DNA of 64,000 bases from UMGS1663 sp046964515 (GTDB lineage Bacteria > Bacillota > Clostridia > TANB77 > CAG-508): contig JBKUYM010000008.1 in the NCBI GenBank assembly GCA_046964515.1, positions 27,409-91,408 of the forward strand, given 5' to 3'. A model generated the notes under the pieces. It worked only from the letters and a program-made list of their open reading frames with translations. It was not told the DNA's origin and made no database searches. The translations under genes were made by a program, and so were the position numbers. Of this stretch, positions 16,610 through 26,065 are shown in pieces (position 1 is the first letter of the stretch; each line of letters begins with the position of its first letter).

Positions 16610-17704
16610 ATGGAAAATGAAAACGAAAAATCTTTTGAAGAATTATATAAAGCGTCTTTAAAAGAAACAAAATTAGGAAAAACAGTAACAGGGAAAATTA
16701 TTAGTATTACAAAAAAAGGAGAAATTTTTGTAGATATTGGTTATAAAGCAGATGGCATTATTCCCAAACAAGAATATGCTTTTGATGAAAATGCAAATCC
16801 AGCAGAAGAATTAAAATTAGGGGACACGATTACAGCGGATGTGCTAAAACAAAATGATGGATTGGGAAATGTATTATTATCTTATAAAAGAGTAAAGGTG
16901 CGAGAAGCAAAAAAAGAATTAGAGAAGAAAATTAAAGAAAATACTGTTTTTGAAGAAATGGTAACAGAAGTAAATGACAAGGGATTAATTGTAAAAATAG
17001 GGGAAACGAGAGTATTTATTCCGCTTTCTCTATCTGGTATTCCTCGAGGGGAAGATGCTAAAAGTTATCAAGGAAAAATGGTAAGATTTCGTATTACAGA
17101 ATATGAGCCAAAAGCGAAACGTGTGATTGGTTCTATACGAAATGTTATAGAAGAAGAAAAAGAAGCAGTATTAAAAAACTTTTGGGATAATGTAGAAATA
17201 GGAAAAAAATATGTAGGAACTGTAGCTAGTTTAAGTGCTTATGGTGCTTTTGTGGATATTGGTGGTGTACAAGGTTTATTACATGTGTCTGAGATTTCAT
17301 GGGTAAGAAATATAAAACCAGAAGAAATCTTAAAACAAGGGCAAGAAATTGAAGTAACGGTTATTGATTTAGATAGGGAGAATAGAAGGATTAAATTAAG
17401 CTATGGCGATAAAGGTCCGAATCCATGGAATCATGTAGACACGAATTATCATATTGGTGATGTAGTGACTGTAAAAATTGTAAAAATGATGCCTTTTGGC
17501 GTTTTTGTAGAACTAGAACCAGGGGTAGAAGGATTAATTCATATTTCACAAATATGTGAAAGAAAGATTACAAAGCCAGAAGAAGAAGTAACATTAGGAA
17601 AACAGGTTCATGCTAAAATTATCGATTTAGATAAAGAAAATCAAAGAATAGAACTTTCTATGAAAGAAATAGAAGGAACCAGTCAAGAATATAGAGAAGA
17701 ATAA
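16610..17704 (+). CDS. S1 RNA-binding domain protein (RpsA/YpfD-like)
   Basis: Four S1 repeats occupy about residues 15-90, 105-170, 187-257 and 272-345. The last two are the most canonical: YVGTVASLSAYGAFVDIGG with GLLHVSEIS, and GVFVELEPGVEGLIHISQI. This is the short Firmicutes relative of ribosomal protein S1, which may help translation of structured mRNAs but is not always ribosome bound. A GTG nine bases upstream is in frame, but the aaggtg box is better placed for ATG at 16610. typA follows 14 bases after the stop. Confidence 0.88.
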   Translation: MENENEKSFEELYKASLKETKLGKTVTGKIISITKKGEIFVDIGYKADGIIPKQEYAFDENANPAEELKLGDTITADVLKQNDGLGNVLLSYKRVKVREAKKELEKKIKENTVFEEMVTEVNDKGLIVKIGETRVFIPLSLSGIPRGEDAKSYQGKMVRFRITEYEPKAKRVIGSIRNVIEEEKEAVLKNFWDNVEIGKKYVGTVASLSAYGAFVDIGGVQGLLHVSEISWVRNIKPEEILKQGQEIEVTVIDLDRENRRIKLSYGDKGPNPWNHVDTNYHIGDVVTVKIVKMMPFGVFVELEPGVEGLIHISQICERKITKPEEEVTLGKQVHAKIIDLDKENQRIELSMKEIEGTSQEYREE

Positions 17705-17718
17705 GAGGGAAAAAGAAA

Positions 17719-19527
17719 ATGAAAAATGAAAATATTAGAAATATTGCAATTATTGCGCACGTAGACCATGGAAAGACGACATTAGTAGATGCCTTATTAA
17801 GACAAAGCCATGTATTTAGAGAAAATGAGCAAGTAGCAGAAAGGGTTATGGACTCTAATGATTTAGAAAAAGAAAGAGGGATAACCATTTTATCTAAAAA
17901 TACATCGGTTATGTATAATGGCGTTAAAATTAATATTGTCGATACACCAGGGCATGCAGACTTTGGTGGAGAAGTAGAACGTGTATTAAAAACAGTAGAT
18001 GGTGTTCTTTTATTAGTAGATGCCTTTGAAGGACCAATGCCTCAAACAAGAGAAGTACTGAAAAAATCATTAGCTTTAAATTTGAAACCAATTGTTGTTA
18101 TTAATAAAATCGATAGACCAGGTTCTAACCCAGCAAAAGTGGTAGACCAAGTATTAGAGTTATTTATTGAATTAAATGCAAATGATGACCAATTAGAATT
18201 CCCAGTCGTGTATGCTTCTGCTAAAAATGGAATTGCAAAAATGAACTTAGAGGAAGAATCAGATAATATTACTTGTATATTTGATACGATTATAAAATAT
18301 ATTGATGCACCTAATTGTGAGATAGAAGGACCTGCACAAATGTTAGTTTCTAATATTGATTATGATGATTATTTAGGAAGAATTGCTATTGGAAGAATTG
18401 AAAGAGGAACTATTGAGTCTGGTATGTCAGTGGCTGTTTGTAAACAAGATAAAAATGCACAAGGAAAAGTAGCAAAACTATTTACGTATCAAGGTTTAAA
18501 AAGAGTAGAAGCACAAGAAGCATCAGCAGGTGATATTGTAGCATTATCAGGAATTGCAGATATAGGAATAGGTGATACTATTTGTGATTTAAATCATCCA
18601 GAAAAAATACCATTTGTAGATATTGATGAACCAACGGTATCTATGACATTTAGTGTTAATAATGGACCTTTTGCAGGAAAAGAAGGACAATTTATTACTT
18701 CTCGTCATATTCGTGATAGATTATTTAAGGAACTAGAAAGAAATGTAAGTTTACGTGTTAAAGAAACCGATTCAGCTGACAGTTTTGAAGTATGTGGACG
18801 TGGAGAATTACATTTATCTGTTCTAATAGAAACCATGAGAAGAGAAGGATTTGAATTATTAGTATCTCGACCAAAAGTTATTTTCAAAGAAATCGATGGT
18901 GTAAAATGTGAGCCAATGGAAAAATTAGTAGTAAATGTACCTGATGAATCTATTGGAACTGTTATCGAAAAATTGGGAAGACGTAAAGCAGAAATGGTGA
19001 ATATGGAACCAGCAGAAGAGGGACATACAAAGGTAGAATTTAAAATACCAGCAAGAGGATTAATTGGTTATCGAACAGAATTCTTAACAGATACAAAAGG
19101 AACCGGAACTATGAATTCTATATTTGATAGTTATGAACCATATAAAGGAGAAATTCAAGCTAGAATTAGAGGTGTACTAGTTGCTTTTGAACAAGGAACA
19201 TCAGTTACTTATGGACTATATAATGCACAAGAAAGAGGAGAACTTTTAATAGGAGCAGGTGTAGATGTTTATGAAGGTATGATAGTAGGGGTTAATTCTA
19301 GAAATGAAGATATTGCCATTAATGTATGTAAAGAAAAACATTTAACCAATACTAGAGCATCTGGATCAGATGATGCCCTTCGTTTAGTACCACCATTACA
19401 AATGTCATTAGAAAAGGCAATTGAATTTATAGCAGAAGACGAATTAGTAGAAGTAACGCCTAAAAATATACGTCTAAGAAAGAAAACCCTAGATACAAAA
19501 ACAAGAGAAAGAGAAGCAAGAAGATAA
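17719..19527 (+). CDS. typA: Translational GTPase TypA/BipA
   Basis: Ribosome-associated GTPase of the EF-G family, important for 50S assembly and stress growth. At 602 aa it is full length. The G domain shows AHVDHGKTTLVDAL (G1), RGITI (G2), DTPGHADF (G3) and NKIDRPG (G4). Domain II, the EF-G-like domain III and the TypA-specific C-terminal domain (RGLIGYRTEFLTDT, ASGSDDALRL) follow. It is co-transcribed with the S1 gene upstream. Confidence 0.96.
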   Translation: MKNENIRNIAIIAHVDHGKTTLVDALLRQSHVFRENEQVAERVMDSNDLEKERGITILSKNTSVMYNGVKINIVDTPGHADFGGEVERVLKTVDGVLLLVDAFEGPMPQTREVLKKSLALNLKPIVVINKIDRPGSNPAKVVDQVLELFIELNANDDQLEFPVVYASAKNGIAKMNLEEESDNITCIFDTIIKYIDAPNCEIEGPAQMLVSNIDYDDYLGRIAIGRIERGTIESGMSVAVCKQDKNAQGKVAKLFTYQGLKRVEAQEASAGDIVALSGIADIGIGDTICDLNHPEKIPFVDIDEPTVSMTFSVNNGPFAGKEGQFITSRHIRDRLFKELERNVSLRVKETDSADSFEVCGRGELHLSVLIETMRREGFELLVSRPKVIFKEIDGVKCEPMEKLVVNVPDESIGTVIEKLGRRKAEMVNMEPAEEGHTKVEFKIPARGLIGYRTEFLTDTKGTGTMNSIFDSYEPYKGEIQARIRGVLVAFEQGTSVTYGLYNAQERGELLIGAGVDVYEGMIVGVNSRNEDIAINVCKEKHLTNTRASGSDDALRLVPPLQMSLEKAIEFIAEDELVEVTPKNIRLRKKTLDTKTREREARR

Positions 19528-19552
19528 CTATAGATTGTAAACGATATAACAC

Positions 19553-19592
19553 AAAAAGGAATAGGCCGTAAAATACATGTCCTATTTCTTTT
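19553..19592 (+). terminator. Terminator after typA
   Basis: The arms aaaggaatagg and cctatttcttt end in a short T-rich tail. trmR follows 21 bases later. Confidence 0.7.
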
Positions 19593-19612
19593 CATATAGG
19601 TAAGGAGAAAAA

Positions 19613-20203
19613 ATGAACCAAATAGAATTAGAAAAGATAAAACAAAAAGCTTTAGATGAACATATTCCGATTATTATGGATGATACTTTAGAAGTCGTAA
19701 GTACTTTGCTACGTAAAATAAATCCTAAAAAAGTATTAGAAATAGGAACAGCAGTTGGTTATTCAGCTATGTGTTTTTCTGCTTATTTGCAAGAAGATGG
19801 GTGGATTGATACAATAGAAAGAGACGAAGAAAGAGTGCGAGAAGCAAAAGAAAATATAGAAAAAGTAGGGGTAGCAGATAAAATTCATATTTGGGAAGGG
19901 GATGCAACGCAAATTCTACCTACCATGCAAGAAAACTATGATATGGTATTTATTGATGCTGCTAAAGGAAAATATCCATTCTTCTTAAAAGAAGCTTTAA
20001 GAATGTTAAGTACAAATGGAATAATTGTAGCAGATAATGTATTGTACAAAGGGTATGTAATGGGGGACTATAACAAACACAAACAACGTACGGCTGTTAG
20101 AAATTTACGTGAATATCTTAGTGAAGTAACACAAAATCCAAATCTAGAAACAAAAGTTTTAGAAGTAGGAGATGGCTTAGCGATTACTAAAAGAAAGAAA
20201 TAG
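19613..20203 (+). CDS. trmR: tRNA 5-hydroxyuridine O-methyltransferase (TrmR/YrrM family)
   Basis: SAM-dependent O-methyltransferase of 196 aa. The SAM site is VLEIGTAVGYSAMCF, the acidic strand is IDTIERD, the metal/catalytic region is MVFIDAAKGKY and the product strand ends IVADNVLYKG. In Bacillus the YrrM member makes 5-methoxyuridine at tRNA position 34, and its gene neighbours the U32-type hydroxylation proteins. Here a U32 gene lies 0.7 kb downstream at 20871, supporting the tRNA role over catechol-type methylation. An opposing regulator gene is inserted between them. Confidence 0.82.
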   Translation: MNQIELEKIKQKALDEHIPIIMDDTLEVVSTLLRKINPKKVLEIGTAVGYSAMCFSAYLQEDGWIDTIERDEERVREAKENIEKVGVADKIHIWEGDATQILPTMQENYDMVFIDAAKGKYPFFLKEALRMLSTNGIIVADNVLYKGYVMGDYNKHKQRTAVRNLREYLSEVTQNPNLETKVLEVGDGLAITKRKK

Positions 20204-20218
20204 AAGCAAAAAGACTAT

Positions 20219-20258
20219 AAAAAAAATATCATCACTTGTTTAAGCGATGATATTTTTT
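20219..20258. terminator. Bidirectional terminator between trmR and the XRE regulator
   Basis: The arms aaaaatatcatc and gatgatattttt form a hairpin. It overlaps the last codons of the minus-strand regulator gene. Confidence 0.85.
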
Positions 20259-20653
20259 CCATTATCTTCTTTTAAATGATTGATAAAATCTTTGTTAGTA
20301 TCTAATAAATTTTTTATCAATGCTAGTTGAGAAGCGGAAAGTCTTTTTTTAGCATTTAAGGAGCCAATAGATTCTAATTTTTTTTGAATCTCTATCATAT
20401 CAGAATTGTCTGTATGAGCATGAGAACGTGCCCAAGATGCATTTCTATGAGAAGTTAGTCCAACTAAATAATCTACAGAAGTATGAAAAACTTCTGCAAT
20501 CTTAGCAACGATTTCTAAACGTGGAATTCTTTCTCCACTTAAATATCTAGAAATAGTCACATTAGTTGTACCAATTTTGTTAGCAAGCTCAGTTTGAGAC
20601 ATATCCTTTTCTTCCATTAATGCTTCTAATCTTTTTATAAAAATGTCTTGCAT
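20240..20653 (-). CDS. XRE-family helix-turn-helix transcriptional regulator
   Basis: The 137 aa product has an N-terminal Cro/C1-type HTH (about residues 3-58): SQTELANKIGTTNVTISRYLSGERIP with the usual LVGLTS continuation. A helical C-terminal region of about 75 residues follows, with no recognised ligand domain. I place the start at 20653 because ggaggg lies four to five bases upstream; longer in-frame starts would overlap a TATAAT box at 20690-20695. The target is unknown; it is a lone gene between trmR and trhP. Confidence 0.85.
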   Translation of the reverse strand: MQDIFIKRLEALMEEKDMSQTELANKIGTTNVTISRYLSGERIPRLEIVAKIAEVFHTSVDYLVGLTSHRNASWARSHAHTDNSDMIEIQKKLESIGSLNAKKRLSASQLALIKNLLDTNKDFINHLKEDNGKNIIA

Positions 20654-20870
20654 TTTTCCCTCCATTAAACAGAATTCACTATTACTCATATTATAATAGT
20701 TAAATAGCCATACAAGAAAAATGTTACCAAAGTGATAAAAATGAATATAAAAAGCTAAAAGAGGAGATTGATGCTAAAAAGGATATACTATATAAAAAAG
20801 TAGAAGAAGGGTGAAAAATAGAAAAAGATATGTTATAATATAAAATGTAATAAAAAAGGAGAGGAAATAA

Positions 20871-22103
20871 ATGATGAAAAAACCAGAATTATTAGCGCCA
20901 GCGGGTTCTTTTGAAAAAGCTAAAATTGCATTTCTTTATGGAGCGGATGCTGTTTATGCAGGAACCCCAAGTTTATCTTTAAGGTCAAGGTCTGCAATGC
21001 AAGACCATAACTTGGCAGATACCATAGAATACGCCCATAGTATTGGAAAAAAAGTATATACAGCTATTAATATTTATGCCTGGGATGAGAACTATGAAGA
21101 AATCAAAAAACAAGCACAGATTTTAAATGATTTAAGAGTAGATGGAATTATTGTAGCAGATGGAGGTGTCGTAGAGGTAATAAAACAATATGCACCAGAT
21201 ACACCTATTCATATTAGTACACAAGCCAATACGATTAGCTATCATGCGGCTAATTTTTGGTATCACAATGGAGCTAAAAGGGTGATTCTAGGAAGAGAAA
21301 TGAGTAAAACACAAATTAAAGAATTAATGGAAAATAAACCAAAAGATTTAGAAGTAGAAATGTTTATCCATGGTGCTTTGTGTTTTGGCTATTCAGGAAG
21401 ATGCTTTTTAAGCGATTTTTTAGCTGGTAGAAGTGCGAATTTAGGAGATTGTGTACAAAGCTGTAGATGGGCTTATAATGTGTACGTAGAAGAGGTTAAT
21501 AAGCCAGGTAATTTAATGCCAGTAGAACATGATGAAAAAGGAACTTATATTTTTTCTTCTAAAGATTTATGTTTAATAGAACAGATCCCAGAAATTGTAG
21601 ATATGGGAATCGATAGTCTAAAAATAGAAGGAAGACTAAAAACAGAGTACTATTTAGCCTCTGTTGTAAATGTGTATAGACATGCGATAGATGATTATTG
21701 CACAGACCCTGAACATTATGATACTACCTTTTATAAACAAGAATTAGAAAAAACAAAAACTAGAAGTCTAACTAGTTTTTACTTTGAAGATAGAAATAAT
21801 AAAGATTTCCAAGAGTATGAAGGAAAACAGTATAATCCTGATTATGAATTTGGTGGAAAAGTGGTAGGGAAAGAAGAAGATAAAACTATCATTGAAATTA
21901 AGAATAAATTAAAAGTAGCAGATACTTTAGAAATTTTAATTCCAAATCAAATAGAGCCAAAGCAATTCGTAATAAAACAATTGTGGGATATTGAAACAGG
22001 AGAAGAAATCGAACAAGTAAACCCAGGGAAGGCAGAGCAAAAGGTAAAAATGATATTACCAATTCCAGCAGAAACAGGATGGATTTTAAGAAGGAAAAAG
22101 TAG
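20871..22103 (+). CDS. trhP: Peptidase U32 family protein, probable tRNA uridine-34 hydroxylation factor (TrhP)
   Basis: A 410 aa U32-family protein with the hallmark EMFIHGALCFGYSGRC motif and later cysteines (LGDCVQSCRW), which bind an iron-sulphur cluster in the family. The N-terminus PELLAPAGSFEKAKIAFLYGADAVY is the usual barrel entry, and the C-terminal PEPT-like beta domain is present (about residues 320-405). Bacterial members of this subgroup (YrrN/YrrO, TrhP) hydroxylate tRNA uridine 34 using prephenate-derived chemistry, and the TrmR product next door methylates the hydroxyl. Collagenase-type annotations of this family are historical. Confidence 0.82.
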   Translation: MMKKPELLAPAGSFEKAKIAFLYGADAVYAGTPSLSLRSRSAMQDHNLADTIEYAHSIGKKVYTAINIYAWDENYEEIKKQAQILNDLRVDGIIVADGGVVEVIKQYAPDTPIHISTQANTISYHAANFWYHNGAKRVILGREMSKTQIKELMENKPKDLEVEMFIHGALCFGYSGRCFLSDFLAGRSANLGDCVQSCRWAYNVYVEEVNKPGNLMPVEHDEKGTYIFSSKDLCLIEQIPEIVDMGIDSLKIEGRLKTEYYLASVVNVYRHAIDDYCTDPEHYDTTFYKQELEKTKTRSLTSFYFEDRNNKDFQEYEGKQYNPDYEFGGKVVGKEEDKTIIEIKNKLKVADTLEILIPNQIEPKQFVIKQLWDIETGEEIEQVNPGKAEQKVKMILPIPAETGWILRRKK

Positions 22104-22188
22104 AAACAGGGATGAGTTTAAAATAGCATATCTGAGAGACTTACAAAATTACCAATAAATAATAGAAAGGTAAAAGGAGTAAGAGAAA

Positions 22189-22812
22189 ATGAAAAAGAAA
22201 TTAAAAATGCTTTTAATCACATTAGGGATACTGATAGCATTATCATTCCTATTTTGGGTAATGGACTATGCAAGGGTACAGAAAAAAGAAAAACCTATAT
22301 TTTGTATAAACATAGCAACTTATAGAGATGGCGGAACCAAAGAATATTACGGATTAGGGTATAAAGTAATTGTATTTAATAAAATATTAGAATCTAGTCA
22401 GGATACCTATTATAAAGACGTAAAAATAGGAACTTGGTTTATGAAATATGAAGATTTTGAAGCAGAATATAATCTCAAATCGGTAGAAGTAACAGGAATT
22501 GACATAGAAAATAGCAAGTTAATACAAAATGAAAAAGCAAGAGAATTAGTAAATATATTAGAAGAATTACAGTATAAAGAAGAACTATGTAGTGGAATTG
22601 CAAGATACACTGTGAAATGTGATAATGGCGTAATCTATTATATAAAATCAGATTGTAATGGGGTTGTAAAAAATGGGAAACAAGCGAATATTTCAAAGGA
22701 TATATTACAAAAAATAGAAAGTATAATAGAGGATAATTCTTCGATAAATAAAAAGGATGAGACAGAAGAACAAAATCACAAGGCAAATATACAAATACCA
22801 CTAAATAGGTAA
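22189..22812 (+). CDS. Hypothetical membrane-anchored protein, 207 aa
   Basis: A single N-terminal membrane anchor (about residues 5-25) is followed by an extracytoplasmic domain with DGGTKEYYGLGYKVI, a pattern I have seen in small clostridial exported proteins but cannot tie to a function. The middle is mixed alpha/beta with two cysteine-containing strands. The last 25 residues are Asn/Lys/Glu-rich and probably disordered. An aaaggagt box precedes ATG. It is the last gene before a bidirectional terminator. Confidence 0.7.
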   Translation: MKKKLKMLLITLGILIALSFLFWVMDYARVQKKEKPIFCINIATYRDGGTKEYYGLGYKVIVFNKILESSQDTYYKDVKIGTWFMKYEDFEAEYNLKSVEVTGIDIENSKLIQNEKARELVNILEELQYKEELCSGIARYTVKCDNGVIYYIKSDCNGVVKNGKQANISKDILQKIESIIEDNSSINKKDETEEQNHKANIQIPLNR

Positions 22813-22827
22813 GCCAGTAAATATGGG

Positions 22828-22867
22828 TGAATAGATAGCTATTTAAAAATAATAGCTATCTATTTCT
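22828..22867. terminator. Bidirectional terminator
   Basis: The arms atagatagctatt and aatagctatctat form a 13-base stem between convergent genes. Confidence 0.85.
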
Positions 22868-23673
22868 TATGTAGAACGATTTTCTAAAAAATTGGCTAAC
22901 AAAAAAGCCATTATAAAGCCAATAAAGCTAACTATATGTAAAAAGTCGAAGGTGAAACCGGGAAATAGAATAAAAACAGAACCTAATACAAAACCAATAA
23001 TCGTATAAAAAGTGGGACAATAATATTGTTTTAGTAAAAAACGAATAAGGATTAAAAATAATAAACAACCAGCAAGTAAACCAATACCCATAGGAAATAA
23101 GATAGCAAAATCTAAAGAAGAGATAGCGTGTAAATATATATCATAGACGCCAAAGCACATTAAAATAACGCTACTACTAATACCAGGAACTACCACACCA
23201 ATGGACATACAAAAACCAGAAAGCATTAAAAATAAAAAAGAAGTAGAGGAGGAGAATAGTAAGGTGTTTGATAAATGTCCTTCCAATTGAATTAACCAAA
23301 TACCCATACCAAAGGCAATTAATGTATAGAATAGATAATGTAAACAAAACTTTTTGTCTTTAGAAGCTTGTTTAAATAAAGCAGGAATGCTTCCTAAAAT
23401 AAGACCAATGAAGACAAACTTTGTAGGGACTTCAAAAGTAGAAAACAGATAGCTTAAAAGATTTCCAAAGGTAATAACACCGATAATGCCTCCAAAAAAT
23501 AAGGGTAAAAGAAAACAAAAATGTTTTTTAAAATCATGAAATAGACCAAGAATACTATTTATTAATTTTTCATAGATACCAAAGATGACACAAAGAACAC
23601 CGCTACTAATACCAGGAAGAATAGCACCTGCTCCAATGGCTACACCTTTTAATATATCGATTACATATTTCAT
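22867..23673 (-). CDS. popT: DUF368 membrane protein, probable undecaprenyl-phosphate translocase (PopT family)
   Basis: Polytopic membrane protein of 268 aa with about eight helices and the two family repeats: GVAIGAGAILPGISSGVLCVI near the N-terminus and SIGVVVPGISSSVILMC in the middle. DUF368 proteins have been shown to recycle undecaprenyl phosphate across the membrane for wall and capsule synthesis, alongside DedA proteins. The activity here is inferred from family membership. It is monocistronic and opposite in strand to nagZ, which also concerns the cell wall. Confidence 0.85.
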   Translation of the reverse strand: MKYVIDILKGVAIGAGAILPGISSGVLCVIFGIYEKLINSILGLFHDFKKHFCFLLPLFFGGIIGVITFGNLLSYLFSTFEVPTKFVFIGLILGSIPALFKQASKDKKFCLHYLFYTLIAFGMGIWLIQLEGHLSNTLLFSSSTSFLFLMLSGFCMSIGVVVPGISSSVILMCFGVYDIYLHAISSLDFAILFPMGIGLLAGCLLFLILIRFLLKQYYCPTFYTIIGFVLGSVFILFPGFTFDFLHIVSFIGFIMAFLLANFLENRST

Positions 23674-23812
23674 AAACTCACCTCTATTTTCTATCTTTAT
23701 TCATCAAAGGAGAAGTTCATGAATAAAGATAAAAAGATAAAAGAAAAAAGTATTGTATCTAAATAGTCCAGTGTGATAAAATAAAAACAAGAGAGATATA
23801 AGGGAGAAATAT

Positions 23813-24904
23813 ATGGAGGAACTAAGTTTAGAAGAAAAAATTGGGCAAATGTTCATGATTGGTATAGAAGAAAAGATATTAACCAAAAAAACAGTAGAAA
23901 TGATTCAAGATTATAAAATTGGTGGCATTATAGTATATTACAGAAATTATCGTACATATACAGAGATGTTAACATTAGTGAATAGTTTAAAAGAAATAAA
24001 TCAAGTTAATAAAATACCTATTTTCATCAGTATTGACCAAGAGGGTGGTAGGGTAAATCGTATGCCAGATGAAATTCATGCTATGAGAAATGCATATGCC
24101 ATGGCTAGTACAAAAGATATAGAGTTAGTCAAAGAAAGTGGTGCTTTAATAGGAAAAATGTTAAGAGAAACAGGAATTAATTTGAATTATGCACCTGTTC
24201 TAGATATTAAAAGGTTTGAAGAAAATCACCCAATTGGTAATCGTTGCTATGCTGATAACAAAGAAGAAGTATGCCAATACGGAATTGAAGTTATGAAGCA
24301 AATCCAAAAACAAAATGTCATAGCAACAGTCAAACATTTTCCGGGACATGGAACTACTCAAAAAGACTCTCATTTTCGAATCCCAACAGTAAAGGCATCT
24401 TTAGAAGAATTAGTAAACCAAGATATGGTACCTTTTGAAATATCAATACAAGAAGGTGCGGATGCTATTATGATAGGACATGTGCTAGTAAAGGCCATAG
24501 ATTCAAAATATCCAGCCTCTTTATCTAAAAAAGTAGTACAAGAAAATTTAAGAGAACGTTATCAATATAATGGTTTGACTATTACAGATGATTTAAAAAT
24601 GTGGGCAGTAAAATTACATTATTCTAAGAAACAAGCGGTGTTAAAAGCAATTGAAGCGGGAAATGATATCATTATGCTAGGATTTTCTTATAGTGAAATA
24701 AAAGAGATTATTCAATATATAAAGAAGAAAGTAATAAAAGGAACGATAAAAATGGAAGAAGTAAATCAACATGTTCAAAGAATTATGGAAATGAAAAAGA
24801 AATATGCAATCAATGATGAGAAAGTAAAAGGGATAAATATAGAAGAAATGAATCAGCAGATAGATAAAATAAATGATGTAGTAAATGAAAAACAACCCAT
24901 ATAA
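23813..24904 (+). CDS. nagZ: Glycoside hydrolase family 3 beta-N-acetylhexosaminidase (NagZ type)
   Basis: GH3 enzyme of 363 aa that removes N-acetylglucosamine from muropeptides. Key motifs are SIDQEGGRVNRM, the catalytic-loop signature KHFPGHGTTQKDSH and the nucleophile segment LTITDDLKMWAV. There is no signal peptide, so it probably acts in the cytoplasm as in peptidoglycan recycling. The C-terminal 40 residues beyond the barrel are Asn/Glu/Lys-rich. A gggagaaat box precedes ATG, and a terminator follows the stop at once. Confidence 0.9.
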   Translation: MEELSLEEKIGQMFMIGIEEKILTKKTVEMIQDYKIGGIIVYYRNYRTYTEMLTLVNSLKEINQVNKIPIFISIDQEGGRVNRMPDEIHAMRNAYAMASTKDIELVKESGALIGKMLRETGINLNYAPVLDIKRFEENHPIGNRCYADNKEEVCQYGIEVMKQIQKQNVIATVKHFPGHGTTQKDSHFRIPTVKASLEELVNQDMVPFEISIQEGADAIMIGHVLVKAIDSKYPASLSKKVVQENLRERYQYNGLTITDDLKMWAVKLHYSKKQAVLKAIEAGNDIIMLGFSYSEIKEIIQYIKKKVIKGTIKMEEVNQHVQRIMEMKKKYAINDEKVKGINIEEMNQQIDKINDVVNEKQPI

Positions 24905-24940
24905 AAAGGATACAAAAATAAGTATCCTTTTGTTTTTTAT
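24902..24940. terminator. Terminator shared by nagZ and the HD hydrolase gene
   Basis: The arms aaaaggata and tatcctttt are followed by T residues on the plus strand and flanked by A residues upstream. Confidence 0.8.
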
Positions 24941-25590
24941 ACTAAACCATTCCATTCATTAAAAAATTCTTCTAAAAAACCTTCTATATAAGCATGTCTA
25001 TGGATAGCTATTTCTTTTGCTGTTTTGGTATTCATCAAATCTTTTAGTGTTAGCAATTTTTCATAAAAATGATGAATAGAAGAAGTTTTTCTAGAAATAT
25101 CTGTGTATTCCTTGGCAGAAATAGATGAATTCGTTTCTAATTCTGGTATATAAATAGGTCGATTATGAGAACCACCGTAAGCAAAGACACGAGCAATGGC
25201 AATAGCACCAAGTGCATCTAATCTATCAGCATCTTGTACGACTTGCCCTTCTATGGTATCTGGTGTAATAGTAGCATCACCCTTGAAAGAAATTTGAGAA
25301 ATAATATGACAAATCTTAGAAATTCTTTCTTCTGGTAAATTTTGTGTTCTTAAAAAAGTTTTAGCATGATAAAATGGTTCTGTAGAAGGACTAACTAATT
25401 TATAATCATCTACATCATGTAATAAAGCAGACAAGAGTACAAGTTCCATATCTACCTTTTCTTGTTCACCTATTTTTTTAGCCATTTTGTAAACTCTTAA
25501 CGTATGATAATAATCATGACCACTATAATCATCTTTAAAAAAATCTTTAACATAGACAAGTGTATTTTCTATCAAAGTTTCCCTATTCAT
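24937..25590 (-). CDS. HD-domain phosphohydrolase (YedJ-like)
   Basis: A 217 aa HD superfamily protein with metal ligands in HDYYHTLRVY, the ALLHDVDDYKL motif and the later VQDADRLDALGAIAIAR segment, which together typify the YedJ subgroup. These hydrolyse phosphoesters, probably nucleotides; the exact substrate is not established. A taggaggtt box sits well before ATG at 25590. It has its own promoter region and ends against the nagZ terminator. Confidence 0.87.
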   Translation of the reverse strand: MNRETLIENTLVYVKDFFKDDYSGHDYYHTLRVYKMAKKIGEQEKVDMELVLLSALLHDVDDYKLVSPSTEPFYHAKTFLRTQNLPEERISKICHIISQISFKGDATITPDTIEGQVVQDADRLDALGAIAIARVFAYGGSHNRPIYIPELETNSSISAKEYTDISRKTSSIHHFYEKLLTLKDLMNTKTAKEIAIHRHAYIEGFLEEFFNEWNGLV

Positions 25591-25662
25591 AGTACAAAAC
25601 CTCCTAATTTTCTACTTATTATAAACGACTAAAAGTAAAAAAGCTAGTAGGAAGATATAAAA

Positions 25663-25691
25663 TTGCAAAATTATGCAAAATATGCTATACT
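25663..25691 (+). promoter_or_regulatory. SigA-type promoter of the 66 aa gene
   Basis: TTGCAA at 25663 and TATACT at 25686 with a 17-base spacer. Confidence 0.8.
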
Positions 25692-25749
25692 AAAGGAGTT
25701 CTACTTTGTAACTAGGAGACTAACAAAAAGACTGAAAGGAGACACAAAA

Positions 25750-25950
25750 ATGTTATCTAACGAAATGTTAAAGCACGTGGAGGCTCTAAAAGCAGAAATG
25801 GAAGAAAAAAAGGCGGAAACAGAGACCACAGGCAATAAGGTAATATTTCGGTTAAAAACCTGTGATTTTACAAAAGAACTACAGGTTGTCTATGATGGGA
25901 GTACCACTGTGGATTATATTTACAGAGAAACAACCAAAGGGAACAGTTAA
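25750..25950 (+). CDS. Small hypothetical protein, 66 aa
   Basis: Not recognised. A charged N-terminal helix (about residues 1-28) is followed by a beta-rich half (VIFRLKTCDFTKELQVVYDG). The start at 25750 is set by gaaaggag, and the upstream in-frame TTG is part of the -35 box. The gene is monocistronic with a consensus promoter and two terminator hairpins, so it is likely well expressed. It has an in-frame CGG codon at 25849-25851 (residue 34); a +1 shift there would stop at once, so CGG must be read as a sense codon. Confidence 0.75.
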   Translation: MLSNEMLKHVEALKAEMEEKKAETETTGNKVIFRLKTCDFTKELQVVYDGSTTVDYIYRETTKGNS

Positions 25951-25955
25951 AAGTT

Positions 25956-26024
25956 AGTTGGAAAAAGAGCATAATTTTTGCTCTTTCCAAAATACCTGTA
26001 AGTTAATTCTTACAGGTATTTTTG
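25956..26024. terminator. Two tandem terminator hairpins
   Basis: The first hairpin is ggaaaaagagca/ttgctctttcc. The second is aaaatacctgtaag/cttacaggtatttt followed by T residues. They end the small gene, and the second may also serve the convergent sigK gene. Confidence 0.8.
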
Positions 26025-26065
26025 GGTGGTACATAAGGGGGAATAATTGAAACTTAGGACAAGAA

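Noticed and set aside
25663..25749. Longer frame for the 66 aa gene starting at TTG
   Set aside because: The TTG is the -35 box of a good promoter, and the real ribosome binding site is in front of 25750.
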